A stretch of DNA of 64,000 nucleotides from Notospermus geniculatus (taxonomy: Eukaryota > Nemertea > Pilidiophora > Heteronemertea > Lineidae): assembly GCA_002633025.1 (NCBI GenBank), contig NMRB01000648.1:50752-114751 (forward strand), read 5' to 3'. Made by a program: the position numbers and the translations under genes. A model generated the notes under the pieces. That model was not told the origin of the DNA. It was given only the letters and a program-made list of their open reading frames with translations, and ran no database searches. Shown here piece by piece: positions 55,226 through 64,000 of this stretch (within the stretch, counting starts at the first letter, position 1; each line of letters starts with the position of its first letter).

Positions 55226-55304
55226 TGCCTAATGCGAGGGTCCGTGGGGTCAAGTCCGGTAGGAAGCTATGTCTTTCACCTTAGAAACCCGTTATTATTT
55301 CATG
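55226..55304. mobile_element. 79-bp insertion with 11-bp TSD, unit 2 only
   Basis: AAGTTATCACA occurs at 55215-55225 and 55305-55315. Unit 1 has a single AAGTTATCATA. The insert contains TGGGGTCAAGTCCGGTAGG, one mismatch from a polymerase III B box. A long TSD and no inverted ends fit retroposition of a small RNA or tRNA-like fragment. Confidence 0.7.
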
Positions 55305-55501
55305 AAGTTATCACAGGATAGTAAATTTCACGTAGGCCTATTTGAGCTCAAGTGAACGGGAGAAAATTTACAAACCAAAGAAAGACTTGTGGACAAGATT
55401 GTTCTGCCATTGACACCCCCCCCNCCCCCGCCACCAAGTTGGATTTCTACGAAGATTTTGCACATGCACACTTATCTTGTAGGCAAATTCAGGTCTCTTT
55501 A

Positions 55502-55791
55502 AGGTGCCGACAGGTCGACGTAATTGTGTCTTGAAGCAACTCGCGGCAACTAGCTTTCCGGCGATGGAAGCAACTTGGAGTGACTGATCAGTTGCCGATT
55601 TTGTCGACCTAAGCGCACTTGCGTCTCTGAGCAACTGCCGGATTCGCTAGTTGAACGTGCTGTTTGAGGTAACTGCCAGTTGCTCCGAGTTCCTCTTAAT
55701 CGCTGAAATGTCGACCTGCACGTGGTAGTTTTTTTATCTGTGACGGATCCGTTGAGTTGGTTCAAGACGCAATGTCGACCTGTAGGCACCT
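55502..55791. mobile_element. AGGTGCCGACAGGTCGAC foldback, TTA TSD, unit 2 only
   Basis: AGGTGCCGACAGGTCGAC pairs with GTCGACCTGTAGGCACCT. TTA at 55499-55501 and 55792-55794. CTTGAAG.CAA and GCAACT motifs are repeated inverted inside. The TSD suggests a Harbinger-like MITE. Confidence 0.8.
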
Positions 55792-55878
55792 TTACCAATC
55801 ACATCACTGACCTGTTTTTGTTTGCCTAGCAAGAGTGCGCAGGCACAAAATTGCCATATAAATCCAAGATGACAGCGG

Positions 55879-56006
55879 CCAATGGATCATATGAATAAAG
55901 ACTAGTAAATGCTTTTACTTGGATTATACAATACAAATGCACTAGGCAATGCTGTACAAGTCTCAAGTAAAAGCATTAGCTAGCTTTTGTTCATATCATC
56001 CATTGA
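55879..56006. mobile_element. CAATGGATCATATGAATAAAG foldback, unit 2
   Basis: Counterpart of 42519-42643. Confidence 0.82.
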
Positions 56007-57074
56007 AACAGCCAGTTGGCTATGGCATAAACCTATATCAACCATTGGAAATGAATCGCATAAAGGTTAATGACACTGAGAAAAGTTAATGTTAATAAGT
56101 GAAGGAGATGAGTTTAATAGCACCAGTCAATAGTGTTCAGATGATCGGGCCTAGCACTACCCAGATTGTCAATCAAAGAATTTCCTTCACTGCCAAATGA
56201 CCAGAATATAAGGGTCCGAAGGGGAGATCCAGGCTTTTTTTAATAGCATGCAATCTAAGGTTTTTATAATATTTCAGAAAGTTTTCTTATTGAAAAGAAA
56301 TTTCAGCATCATTTATTTGGAAGCATTATGTAGAAAGCAGCATGCACTGAGGTGTTAGAGCAAAAATTTATTTTCTGCATCCATTGCTGTGAGATGCTGC
56401 CCTCTGGCATCAGCCTACTGCACTAACTTTAACTAGCTTCACTGACACTATTCATGCTCATTGCTTTATAGATAGTTTGAGGATGGGTGTCGTGTGTAAG
56501 GTTGTGGGGAAGTGGCAGCACATCGGGTGAGTGTGGGTGATATCGCAAGCCGTCTGATCACCACCGAGCAAAATCGGCGGTTGACCGCAGGTGTGCGCCG
56601 GAAAGCGATCCGTGGAATATTCTCCCCAGTGAGATAGACGATTCTCAAATTCGCAGATCTGCGCACTTTCGCTGAAATCTCAACCAGAACGTTGTTCTGA
56701 AACTGGCTGAAGTGACGCCATCCATGATTCAGCAATGGTTGTGTCTGACGCAACATCTTCGACGTCACTGTCGTGGGGTTGTCTGCGTTATGTCATTCAG
56801 TCTCAGATCGAGGTTGTGGTTGAGATTTCGGCGGAAGTGCGCAGATCTTTGTCGTTTATGTCAACTTGAGAACGGTCTATATCGAACAATATCAAACCGA
56901 TATCACCTAGTCTGCAATTGGGTGACGGAAGGCAGGCTCTCTTACGGCCCTAAAATTCCTAGAATTCCTACTTTTTTTTCAATCTCCCTAAAATCCCTAA
57001 TTTTACATCCATTTTGGGCTATTCTCCCTAAATATCCCTAATTTTTGTCTTATTCCATGTTCTTCCGCACGCGC

Positions 57075-57210
57075 TGATGACGTCGAAGCAGCGTCGAGGT
57101 GCACGGCATTCATGACTACATCTGAAGATGCTCTGGATTCCATCAGTCTTCGCTGTCCCTGGATTCAACTTCAGATGTAGACCTTACAATGCCGTGCATC
57201 TCCACCTGAT
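57075..57210. repeat. Inverted repeat inside the 56933 element
   Basis: GGTGCACGGCATTCATGACT, ACATCTGAAG pairs imperfectly with CTTCAGATGTAGACCTTACA, ATGCCGTGCATCTCCACC. Confidence 0.65.
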
Positions 57211-57258
57211 TTCATTATAACTACATATCTGATGTAGGTAATTCTAAAAGAGGTAAGC

Positions 57259-57934
57259 CAGGCGCGGATCCAGAGGGGGGATTGGCGGTTGTGACCCCCT
57301 GCTCGCCACCACCAATTGTTTTTTTTCTTCAATACTTTGTGACAATAAGTAAAAACACAAGAATTATAAAGCTTCTATTTTGATTCTGAGATGCCAGGAA
57401 ATCGCGTCTACGGCCTTCTATGATCTTAAAATTTTCCGGGGGAGGTCCCCCAGACCCCCCTCCGCATGGGAATCTTCGGCGCCCGCCTGCTACAACCGCC
57501 CTCAGTGCCGCTGCACGACTGTTAGAAGTCAATGCATGTAGTGGAAAAGGTCCGGAACGAAATTTGATTGGTTGGTGCCCTATTTGGAATAGAATAGGAA
57601 TTATAAACATGTTTAGAACAATTTGAGCCTATTGGTAATCTGAAGTTCGATCTGATGACTTCAAAAAATGCATTTGAAGTGTGATAAATTTACAGTAGAG
57701 GCCTCCTGCGCATGCCCAGATTGACTTCTTCTGGTCGTCAATAATATTCTATTGGCTTTGCTGTGGAGGTAGGCGTCGACTACGCCGATTTGGCTGCGTC
57801 ACCGTACTATTTTTAGGAGGGCTTTCCCCATGTTGTGGCCGTTCTCCGAAAGGTGACGCCTCTATAGCAAATTCCCTTCCTAACAGTCGTGGCTGACTGA
57901 CCCCCCTCAGCTAAAAATCCTGGATCCACACCTG
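57259..57934 (+). mobile_element. CAGGCGCGGATCCAG element, 7-bp TSD, nested
   Basis: Starts CAGGCGCGGATCCAG, ends CTGGATCCACACCTG. GGTAAGC flanks both ends (57252-57258, 57935-57941). 676 bp with the GGGGGAGGTCCCCCAGACCC patch. The terminal sequence is related to the 155-176 bp CAGGGGCGGATCC MITEs. Confidence 0.82.
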
Positions 57935-58007
57935 GGTAAGCTTTGGTTGTAAGCATGGCTTCATCCAAAGGGGACCATTTTGATCATGATTTGGCCTATA
58001 GGCCTAA

Positions 58008-58379
58008 GGGCAAGCAAAAAAAAATTTTAGTTTATCGTCCGAGTGGTTCTTGAAAATTGGCAAGGGGGGGCACTTTTTATTTTTATTTTTTTTTTACTTT
58101 GGTATGAAGAAATTACAAAATCAGCTCCTCCTGAACATGTTATGTCACCAACAAGGTTCACAGTTCACTTACATTTTGTAAATGGTTATTGAAAACGCTG
58201 AAAATGCATGAAGTCAGCATGCTTTGGAAACTGTTGTTTACAGACCTACCGCTTGGCGGCGCTGTGATACGCGGTACGGCACGAAATTCACACTGATAAA
58301 AAATAAAAGGAAATTTTGCACGGCGCTGAAAATTGGCGCGGGCGGAGGACGATAAACTAAAGATTTTTTTTGCTTGCCC
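58008..58379. mobile_element. GGGCAAGCAAAAAAA MITE, TAA TSD, nested
   Basis: GGGCAAGCAAAAAAAAATTT, AGTTTATCGTCC pairs with GGACGATAAACTAAAGATTT, GCTTGCCC. TAA at 58005-58007 and 58380-58382. Harbinger-type TSD. Confidence 0.85.
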
Positions 58380-59534
58380 TAATGGAAGTGTGAATACACT
58401 TTTTGAAGAGCACTTGGCGTACATCATCTGTGTATAAATCTTCGTAATTCTGTCCTAAAATGTCCTATTTTCAAGCCATTTTATCCCTAAAAGTCCCTAA
58501 AATTTAAGTTAAAAAATCCCTAATTTTTCCCTAAAAAGTTCCTCGGGGCTGTAAGAGAGCCTGCGGAAGGATCAGCGGTGATGAGATTGCTTGCGATATT
58601 GCCCTCACCTCGCCTGGTGTGCTGCCCACTTTAACATCCTACTTTGGGCCAATTTCCACTACAGCAGCAGTTTCCCCGTCTTACCATACACTTTCTACAA
58701 GACTAGTGTCACAATCATTCTTGCCAAAATTACAATTCAAATGCCGACACAAGTCAACAGACAGTATGTATGAAGGCCTGTAAAAACTATCTCGCAAGAG
58801 AGGGGAAATCACTGCAGTGGAAACGGCTCTGGGACAATTTGTCCCCAGACAATTTGTCTCCTAAGGGACAAATTGTCTGGGGACGAATTGTCCTTGGGGA
58901 AGAATTGTCCTCTAACCAGTGGAAACAGGTCTTAGTTCACAGACAAGGCTTTAGAATATGCATGCCTCCTTTCGACAGGACTCACTTGCTACATGCTGAC
59001 ACAATGATTAGAATTCTAAAATATCATCATGAGAAAAGTTACCGGTTTTTATTCAGTAAATTTTAGTTTTCGAGACAGAGAATGGGAATTCACAAAGAAA
59101 ATAAGTCATAATTCACTTGGCAAAAAGATGTAAAAAAATCTTAATTATCAGAATAAAGTTTGAAACTAGCGTGTTAGAAATCAAACTCTATCTCCTACTT
59201 TGTGAGAATTTCTGATGAAAATCATCGAATACAAAATTGAAACTACGGGGCACATTCAAAATGACATAGCACAAGATTTAAAACCACAATTAAACAATAT
59301 AAAGTTACTAAAGACGTGCCTGCATCGGGTGACCAAGGGAACGTAACCCTCCGCGACTGAATTAAATGAATGACAGAATTGTCTGGTTTTTGGACCCAAT
59401 CTTTCAATTTTGGACCCCATCAGAGAATTTTTAATGAAGGGCTTTGCAGGCCTAAACATGCATTCCAATAAATGGAATATTTTTTATAATTTCATTTTTG
59501 TGCCAAATCGCAAAATATTGCCTCATCATGCTTC

Positions 59535-59775
59535 AATAGACTCTATCACTCCAAAACAGTGCAGCACCTCACGGGGCAGCGTCATGACGTCCCGCATGTC
59601 ATTTCATGATGTCTTGACGTGAGAGGAAAAAAATCAAATTGTTTCCCGACGTCATGATCGCTGAAACAACTGGATTTTTTTTGAGTCATGTCATGGCGTT
59701 CAGAAATGACGTGCGGGACGTCATGACGCTGCCCCGTGAGGTGCTGCACTCTTTTGGAGTGATATTGTCTATTGA
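59535..59775. mobile_element. CTCCAAAA(G/C)AGTGCAGCACC foldback, unit 2
   Basis: Counterpart of 44518-44760. Arms longer and better matched here (CACGGGGCAGCGTCATGACG and complement). Confidence 0.85.
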
Positions 59776-59863
59776 CTAACAGCAAGTTATTAATCCCTTA
59801 TCTTGTAAACATTACCTCCAGTAGTCAGAGGGTTAACTTGCTGACCGTTGTGCCCCTACTTAC

Positions 59864-60019
59864 ACCAGGTTGTTGGACGGGTGTTTCCTTCGATGTGTCA
59901 ACTAGAGTCGGTTCTTTAACGTCTTTCGTCTTTGTGGGTTCTAGTATGCCACCTCGACTTGGCTCAAGAAGACCAAGGTTTGAAGCAAAGATCGGCACCG
60001 CTGCTTTCTTCGTGACCAG
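59864..60019 (-). CDS. AFTPH: Aftiphilin homologue, VPIFASNLGLLEP exon (unit 2)
   Basis: Counterpart of 44849-45004 with the same splice sites. Only synonymous differences (CCA/CCG and ACA/ACG codons). Confidence 0.88.
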
Positions 60020-60198
60020 CTGGAAGAAAAATTTCCAAATTCATAGGGCACATATTATGAGAATGTTGATAGCAGCATCTTGAGCAGTGGACGCCCACAA
60101 TAACAGCCTTGGCGAATAATGGACATGTCTACCAGGTAATCTGCTGGTAATAGTTTTGCTGCTTAACACGAGATGGCAGGTCAGTAGAATCAGACCCG

Positions 60199-60329
60199 GG
60201 CCAACCGCACAGAAAGTCTGATAGTGCTTTCGGCGACGATCGGCAGTTTAGTTAATGGGGAAATGTGTTATAACTAGCAGCCGATAGGCAGGCGCCGGTA
60301 GCACTATCGGACTTTCTGTGCAGCTGGCC
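60199..60329. mobile_element. CACAGAAAGTCYGATAGTGC foldback, unit 2 only
   Basis: GGCCAACCGCACAGAAAGTC pairs with GACTTTCTGTGCAGCTGGCC. The interior contains the complement of the GCCGATAGGC phrase of 19946. The local replacement in unit 2 (60186-60580 versus 45180-45450) is complex, so no clean TSD. Confidence 0.82.
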
Positions 60330-60426
60330 TACTTGCCAGTGTGACCTACTGGAAGCGAGTCCGCCATTCAGGCTATGAGTCTTGGGAAGGGATGAGTGGC
60401 GGGAAGATCGTTGGGGGAAACAATTG

Positions 60427-60483
60427 GTTCCCGAAGCCGCCGCTAGGGCTAGGGCTAGCTCTAGCGGCGGCTTTGGAAACCAA
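60427..60483. repeat. Hairpin GAAGCCGCCGCTAG with GGGCTA repeat loop
   Basis: GGTTCCCGAAGCCGCCGCTA pairs with TAGCGGCGGCTTTGGAAACC. The loop holds GGGCTAGGGCTAG. Unit 2 only. Confidence 0.75.
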
Positions 60484-60588
60484 CATTTGGGGAAACTTTT
60501 ATGCGTGTATTAATATTTAAATTTTGATTTTGCGATTTTTGTGAGAATTTTTACACGCGAAAATTTCTGCGTGTATGGTTATACTCAC

Positions 60589-60727
60589 AATATTTCGGGG
60601 GTCAATCTCCAATGCTTTCAGCAGTCGCTGGTTATTTGAAGAATGACTCCAAGTACAGCTGAGGGCATTAGTGTTTTCGAGGTCCTGCAGGTGCTGCCAG
60701 ATATTCGCGTTGATCACAGTTGGGGTG
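60589..60727 (-). CDS. AFTPH: Aftiphilin homologue, IWQHLQDLE..IDPRNI exon (unit 2)
   Basis: Counterpart of 45457-45595, with Ala in place of Val in VINANIWQHLQD. The upstream exon should end in phase 2 (two bases before ACC CCA ACT). I could not find it between 60728 and 64000 on the minus strand, so the N-terminal coding region is probably right of the window. Confidence 0.87.
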
Positions 60728-60814
60728 CTGCAATGAGAAACAGAGAAATGTCATTAGAAATATCATGCAAAATGTTATCACAATTTGCCCCAGTAATAGA
60801 TACAGTAAGTAGTG

Positions 60815-61395
60815 CTGAAGGGGTTGTTGTTGTCCTGGGTACACATAAAGTGTACCCAGGTTCGAAGTCGTCAAGTGAAATTTTACCCTGGGTCCAATTT
60901 CTTGTTACAAACTGTACCCAGGTTCTGTTACAGAGACCTAGGTATGAGCTCATTCTCAAGATTTCGTCAGATACGTGAATAAGCGTAGGTTGGTTTCACG
61001 ATCCTCCACAGGTGGTACTGTTGCTATGACACATGATCAGACACACCCATCATGGTCATGCAGACATGACACATGCACACGTATGGGAATGACACGTTTT
61101 CTTGTCCATCTGGCGAGTTGATTAACTTTCTCAGTAACTATCTGAGGTTGAAATCTGCCCAGCTAGTCAAAAACTAAATTATTTCAACTTCTCTTCTTTA
61201 ACTTTTTGCGTGGCCGTCTTACATGCACAATATCAAGTGAGTTCACCGAGCACAACCTCGCCCCGAGGTCTCTAAATCAGAACCTGGGTACAGTTTGTAA
61301 CAAGAAAGTGGACCCAGGGTACAATTTCACTTGATGACATTGAACCTGGGTACACTTTAAGAGTACCCAGGAGGACAATAACCCTTTCAGCGATA
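60815..61395. repeat. Inverted pair of CCTGGGTAC-rich arms
   Basis: 60815-60935 (GTCCTGGGTACAC, AAGTGTACCCAGGTTC, AACTGTACCCAGGTTCTG) is mirrored by 61275-61395. In unit 1 only the left arm exists (45690-45800), because unit 1 ends in the first bases of the right arm. Confidence 0.82.
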
Positions 61396-62400
61396 TTTCG
61401 ATATAGTGTGCTACTGCAGCTTTAGGTATAGATTCAAAATTGTTTTCATCATGGGATAAAATCGCTATACTAGTAATCTATCTCAGGAGGTGGTCGGCAT
61501 TCGAGACCCCGGACACAACAACAGCCAAAGGTCAGACAGCATAGATCAATGTAGGAAAGCTGGTCCATAATAAACACAAATATTAACAGTGGGGGGGGGG
61601 GACAGACTACAACAGACAGCGCGAGAATATCAATATATGGGCATGTAATTAGGACTAATCCTAGCTGAAGCTGACACATGGTGATAACATCAGGGATGTT
61701 GGAGCACGTATCCCTGATGATCAATAGCGCCATAATGGAGGGAGTCATCAAATTATGTCGAATCCAGATTGTGTTCATATCGGAGATAACTGGAGTATCA
61801 GTATGTGAACGTGAATGGAAGAGCACGAGGCAGAAAATCTGGTAGTGATAGTTAAAGCGAAGTGATAGCAGATTTTATTTACATTTGGCTAGTGTTTGTA
61901 AACACAAAATTTCAGCCAATCAGAATGCACGAACATTTCTTTGTTGACATTCTGGAGAAGTTTGTTTACATTTTTTCCCCAAAAATTCGTCCCTTTCAAA
62001 TTCTATTTCTAAATCAAATTTTTTTTCAATATCAATTCGCTTTAATGTGGTACTGTTGGCTATTTTCTGAATGGTATGCTAGAAGGAACACCTGAGGTAG
62101 TTTGCGGCGACCAAACCTAAGAAATGATATTCCCATCATATTACTAAGTGATGTATAATCTCAGCTAGGAAATTATTCATTTGTCATCACTCCCAGGGCT
62201 CAGAACATTGCTCGGCTTTTGTTGCCATTGGCTACAAGATTTCCCCCTTTGGTAACTAATTCTGTAGCCTAGCCCAGTCTGCCATTTGGCTACAAGATAC
62301 ACATTTTCCACATATCACCAAGTTGCTTGGGTTGCCATTTCTTGTCGCCAATGGCGAGTAAAAACACTACTTTTCGAGCACTGAACTTTGCATGCTGTAA
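61396..62400. other. No supported gene
   Basis: Non-coding. A poly-G stretch lies at 61592-61600. Loosely paired phrases at 62195-62370 (GCTCGGCTTTTGTTGCCATT and related) suggest a decayed inverted repeat. Confidence 0.4.
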
Positions 62401-62401
62401 A

Positions 62402-62527
62402 TCTATTGTAAGGCAGTCAGTGAACAATAGGGCATGTGTAGCCAATCAATAGACTTGCGTGCACGCAAGTCTACTGTTTGGCTGCACGTGCCCTATTGTT
62501 CGCTGACTGTCTTACAGTGAATAGACT
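62402..62527. mobile_element. Foldback MITE centred on TTGCGTGCACGCAA
   Basis: CTATTGTAAGGCAGTCAGTG, AACAATAGGGCA pairs with TGCCCTATTGTTCGCTGACT, GTCTTACAGTGAATAG. The centre is a perfect AGACTTGCGTGCACGCAAGTCT palindrome, and AATAGACTTGCGTGCACGCAA is repeated once more just outside. Confidence 0.82.
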
Positions 62528-62926
62528 TGCGTGCACGCAAAGTTGCGAAGGCTTCGTGAATATGGTCCCTGATGTGTTTTTTGCGCACAGGTAATTTTGA
62601 CAGTCAGATTCCAAATGAACTTTCATCCACAATAGTGTCTTTCTTTGAAAGCAATAGGTTGGAGATGACCTGCAGAGGCATAATTCAGTGAGTATAAGGA
62701 AATAAGTCAATTAATCCAAGATTCATCACCTCCTGGTCCAGCTTACCGGTAACCTTTTTCTATTTATTTAACATTTCTATTGAAAGCAGTGTATGGAATT
62801 GCCATGAAGTGATTGATTGTTACCGATCAGGGTACGTTTAAAAAATCCTATCCGTGCAATCTATTGTTAGACAAATACCACAGTCGCTGGTTATTTTCGA
62901 TAAATCAATTTCTGCTCTTTTCACAG

Positions 62927-63011
62927 CATAGCTATCCATCCATCATGCTTAGATGACATTCAAAAATTCAATCAACTACTTGACGAACTGGCAGTCAGCA
63001 TTTCAGCTGAT
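62927..63011 (+). CDS. Weak exon candidate
   Basis: A very good acceptor (TTTCTGCTCTTTTCACAG) is followed by an open frame IAIHPSCLDDIQKFNQLLDE, LAVSISAD with heptad-like leucines. The only nearby donor (GAT|GTAGGA) is weak, and the frame also runs on into the MITE at 63140. It overlaps the opposite-strand 290-codon frame. Unassigned. Confidence 0.28.
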
Positions 63012-63139
63012 GTAGGAGAGAGGCAAAAACGCAAGCAGACACCCGTGTTCTCGCCACGCCATTTTAGGAAGGGCGCTACCACCCCAATTATTTTCAGGGG
63101 CTTGGGCGCCATGATTAAATTTTTTTCTATTTGTAAGAT

Positions 63140-63294
63140 CAGGGGCGGATCCAGGATTTGGGAAAAGAGGGGGCGCCCTGTGCTTAGAACATTGAAATTT
63201 GCGCCAAATTCCAGAATTTCACGGTCGATTTTACAGATTTGTTGGCTAAAAGGGGAGGCGAGCGCCCGGCGAGCCCCCTCTGGATCCGTGCCTG
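63140..63294 (+). mobile_element. CAGGGGCGGATCC-family MITE, 5-bp TSD
   Basis: Starts CAGGGGCGGATCCAGGATTT, ends CTCTGGATCCGTGCCTG. AAGAT at 63135-63139 and 63295-63299. 155 bp. Confidence 0.85.
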
Positions 63295-63299
63295 AAGAT

Positions 63300-64000
63300 T
63301 GTGGGAATGTTCCTGGTGTTCCCCTTGTGACTCGCTGGATCTGAGATTTCGCCAGTTGATGCGAGTTGCACATGTTCAACTTTCTAGCAACTAGTTGTAC
63401 ACAGTTTCGTTCAGTTGCTGCGATGTACAGGGGCTTGCGACTGATCAGTGCCAGTTTTCTGAACGAAACCGAGTCTCGTCGAGTCTCAACATCCCAGATG
63501 TTACCCGAGTTGCTGCCAGTCCCAAGAGCGATGTACACGTTCAGGACATGACAGCTGATTGGTCCTCCTAGTTTTACCGAATTCCTGAATTTGCGATGTG
63601 CGCGCAGTACGTACATCACCAGCACACTGATCAGATCAGTTACAGTACAGGCCAAAATTAAAGTCCACTTGCTGTGCACGTGCCACGTGAACGCTGCGCG
63701 CGGGCCACCCACCGACGGCGCGTCGTACGTGCACGTCACACACACAGCGTCTTCTACAAGCCGTGCATGGGCCATGCACGGGACGTGCGCCGACTGCGCA
63801 GTGCACAAATCATGCCGTGCGCCGTAAGCGCACGTGTCAGGCACCGACTGTGCAGTGGCTCAAGGGGCATTTCAGAATGGTATTTTTGTGACACTGCCGC
63901 CTTTTTTGTTGATTCTTTGCCGGGGAGCTGAAGCTGCAGCATCGGAATGACTGGAGACATGGGAGAGGATACACAACTCGTGTCTCAGCGCCGCCTACAC
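63300..64000. other. GC-richer tail without a defined gene
   Basis: 63370-63550 has GTTGC/GCAACT-type inverted phrases reminiscent of the 55502 element. 63680-63850 is rich in GTGC/GCAC and CGTGCA words (e.g. GCCATGCACGGGACGTGCGC). No exon pair supported; the long minus frame crosses the MITE. Confidence 0.4.

Larger units (their letters stand above)
56933..58563. mobile_element. CAGGCTCTCTTACGGCCC..GTAAGAGAGCCTG transposon, 7-bp TSD
   Basis: Inverted ends CAGGCTCTCTTAC. CGGAAGG is duplicated at 56926-56932 and 58564-58570. Both subterminal regions carry many CCCTAAAAT/TCCCTAA motifs, a pattern seen in hAT-type transposase binding regions. No transposase frame, so non-autonomous. It contains three further inverted-repeat units at about 57075-57210, 57259-57934 and 58008-58379. 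Confidence 0.85.
56514..58626. mobile_element. GGCAGCACA foldback MITE interrupted by a nested transposon
   Basis: The two halves (56514-56932 and 58564-58626) together equal the intact unit 1 element at 43142-43617. The 1,631-bp insert at 56933-58563 splits it at CGGAAGG. Confidence 0.88.
46552..61283. repeat. Duplicated segment, unit 2
   Basis: Collinear direct copy of 34076-46067. It contains the additional elements listed separately at 46647, 47856, 48391, 49070, 50503, 55226, 55502, 56933 and 60199. A single n at 51590 marks a join where about 240 bp of unit 1 (37960-38203) is missing. Confidence 0.95.

Noticed and set aside
62972-63844. 290-codon minus-strand open frame, the longest without N
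   Set aside because: It runs straight through the CAGGGGCGGATCC MITE at 63140-63294, has no domain-like pattern, and no splice or conservation support. A GC-richer region easily yields such a frame.

Overview
This is animal nuclear DNA. It has intron-split exons with GT..AG boundaries, no bacterial-style operons, three assembly gaps and a very dense load of short inverted-repeat transposons. The k-mer flavour (many TAGGCCTA, ACATGTA and ACCGGTA words), Penelope-like and tRNA-derived SINE debris, and many foldback MITEs suggest a marine invertebrate deuterostome, most likely an echinoderm of sea-urchin type. That placement is an inference; no rRNA or mitochondrial marker is present. Most long open frames here are chance frames through repeats, so genes were found from exon boundaries rather than from ORF length.

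Layout. 1-666 (+): two exons ending an unrecognised gene. 670-21,900: intergenic or intronic DNA with MITEs, a tRNA-SINE and a 1.3-1.4 kb repeat on both sides of a 573-base gap. 21,935-26,169 (-): two phase-compatible exons of an unrecognised gene. 28,517-28,779 (+): a good terminal exon with poly(A) signals. 32,890-33,285: a Penelope-like 3' fragment. 34,076-46,067 and 46,552-about 61,283: two direct copies of one segment, each carrying on the minus strand the last six exons of an aftiphilin (AFTPH) homologue, a clathrin/AP-1-associated trafficking protein. 61,300-64,000: repeats and one weak exon candidate.

The two aftiphilin copies encode almost the same roughly 298-residue C-terminus. I count about eight synonymous differences and one amino-acid change, so both were under purifying selection until recently. 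Non-coding DNA differs by scattered substitutions and by many whole transposons present in one copy only. This filled/empty comparison gives target-site duplications (TSDs) for about ten elements: TA, TTA, CAG, ATTT, CCCA, 7 bp, 10 bp and 11 bp types. The pattern fits either a tandem segmental duplication or two divergent haplotypes placed in series by the assembler. A second gap-flanking duplication and single-n joins favour the haplotype explanation.

I found no convincing complete gene, rRNA, functional tRNA, CRISPR array or bacterial feature.
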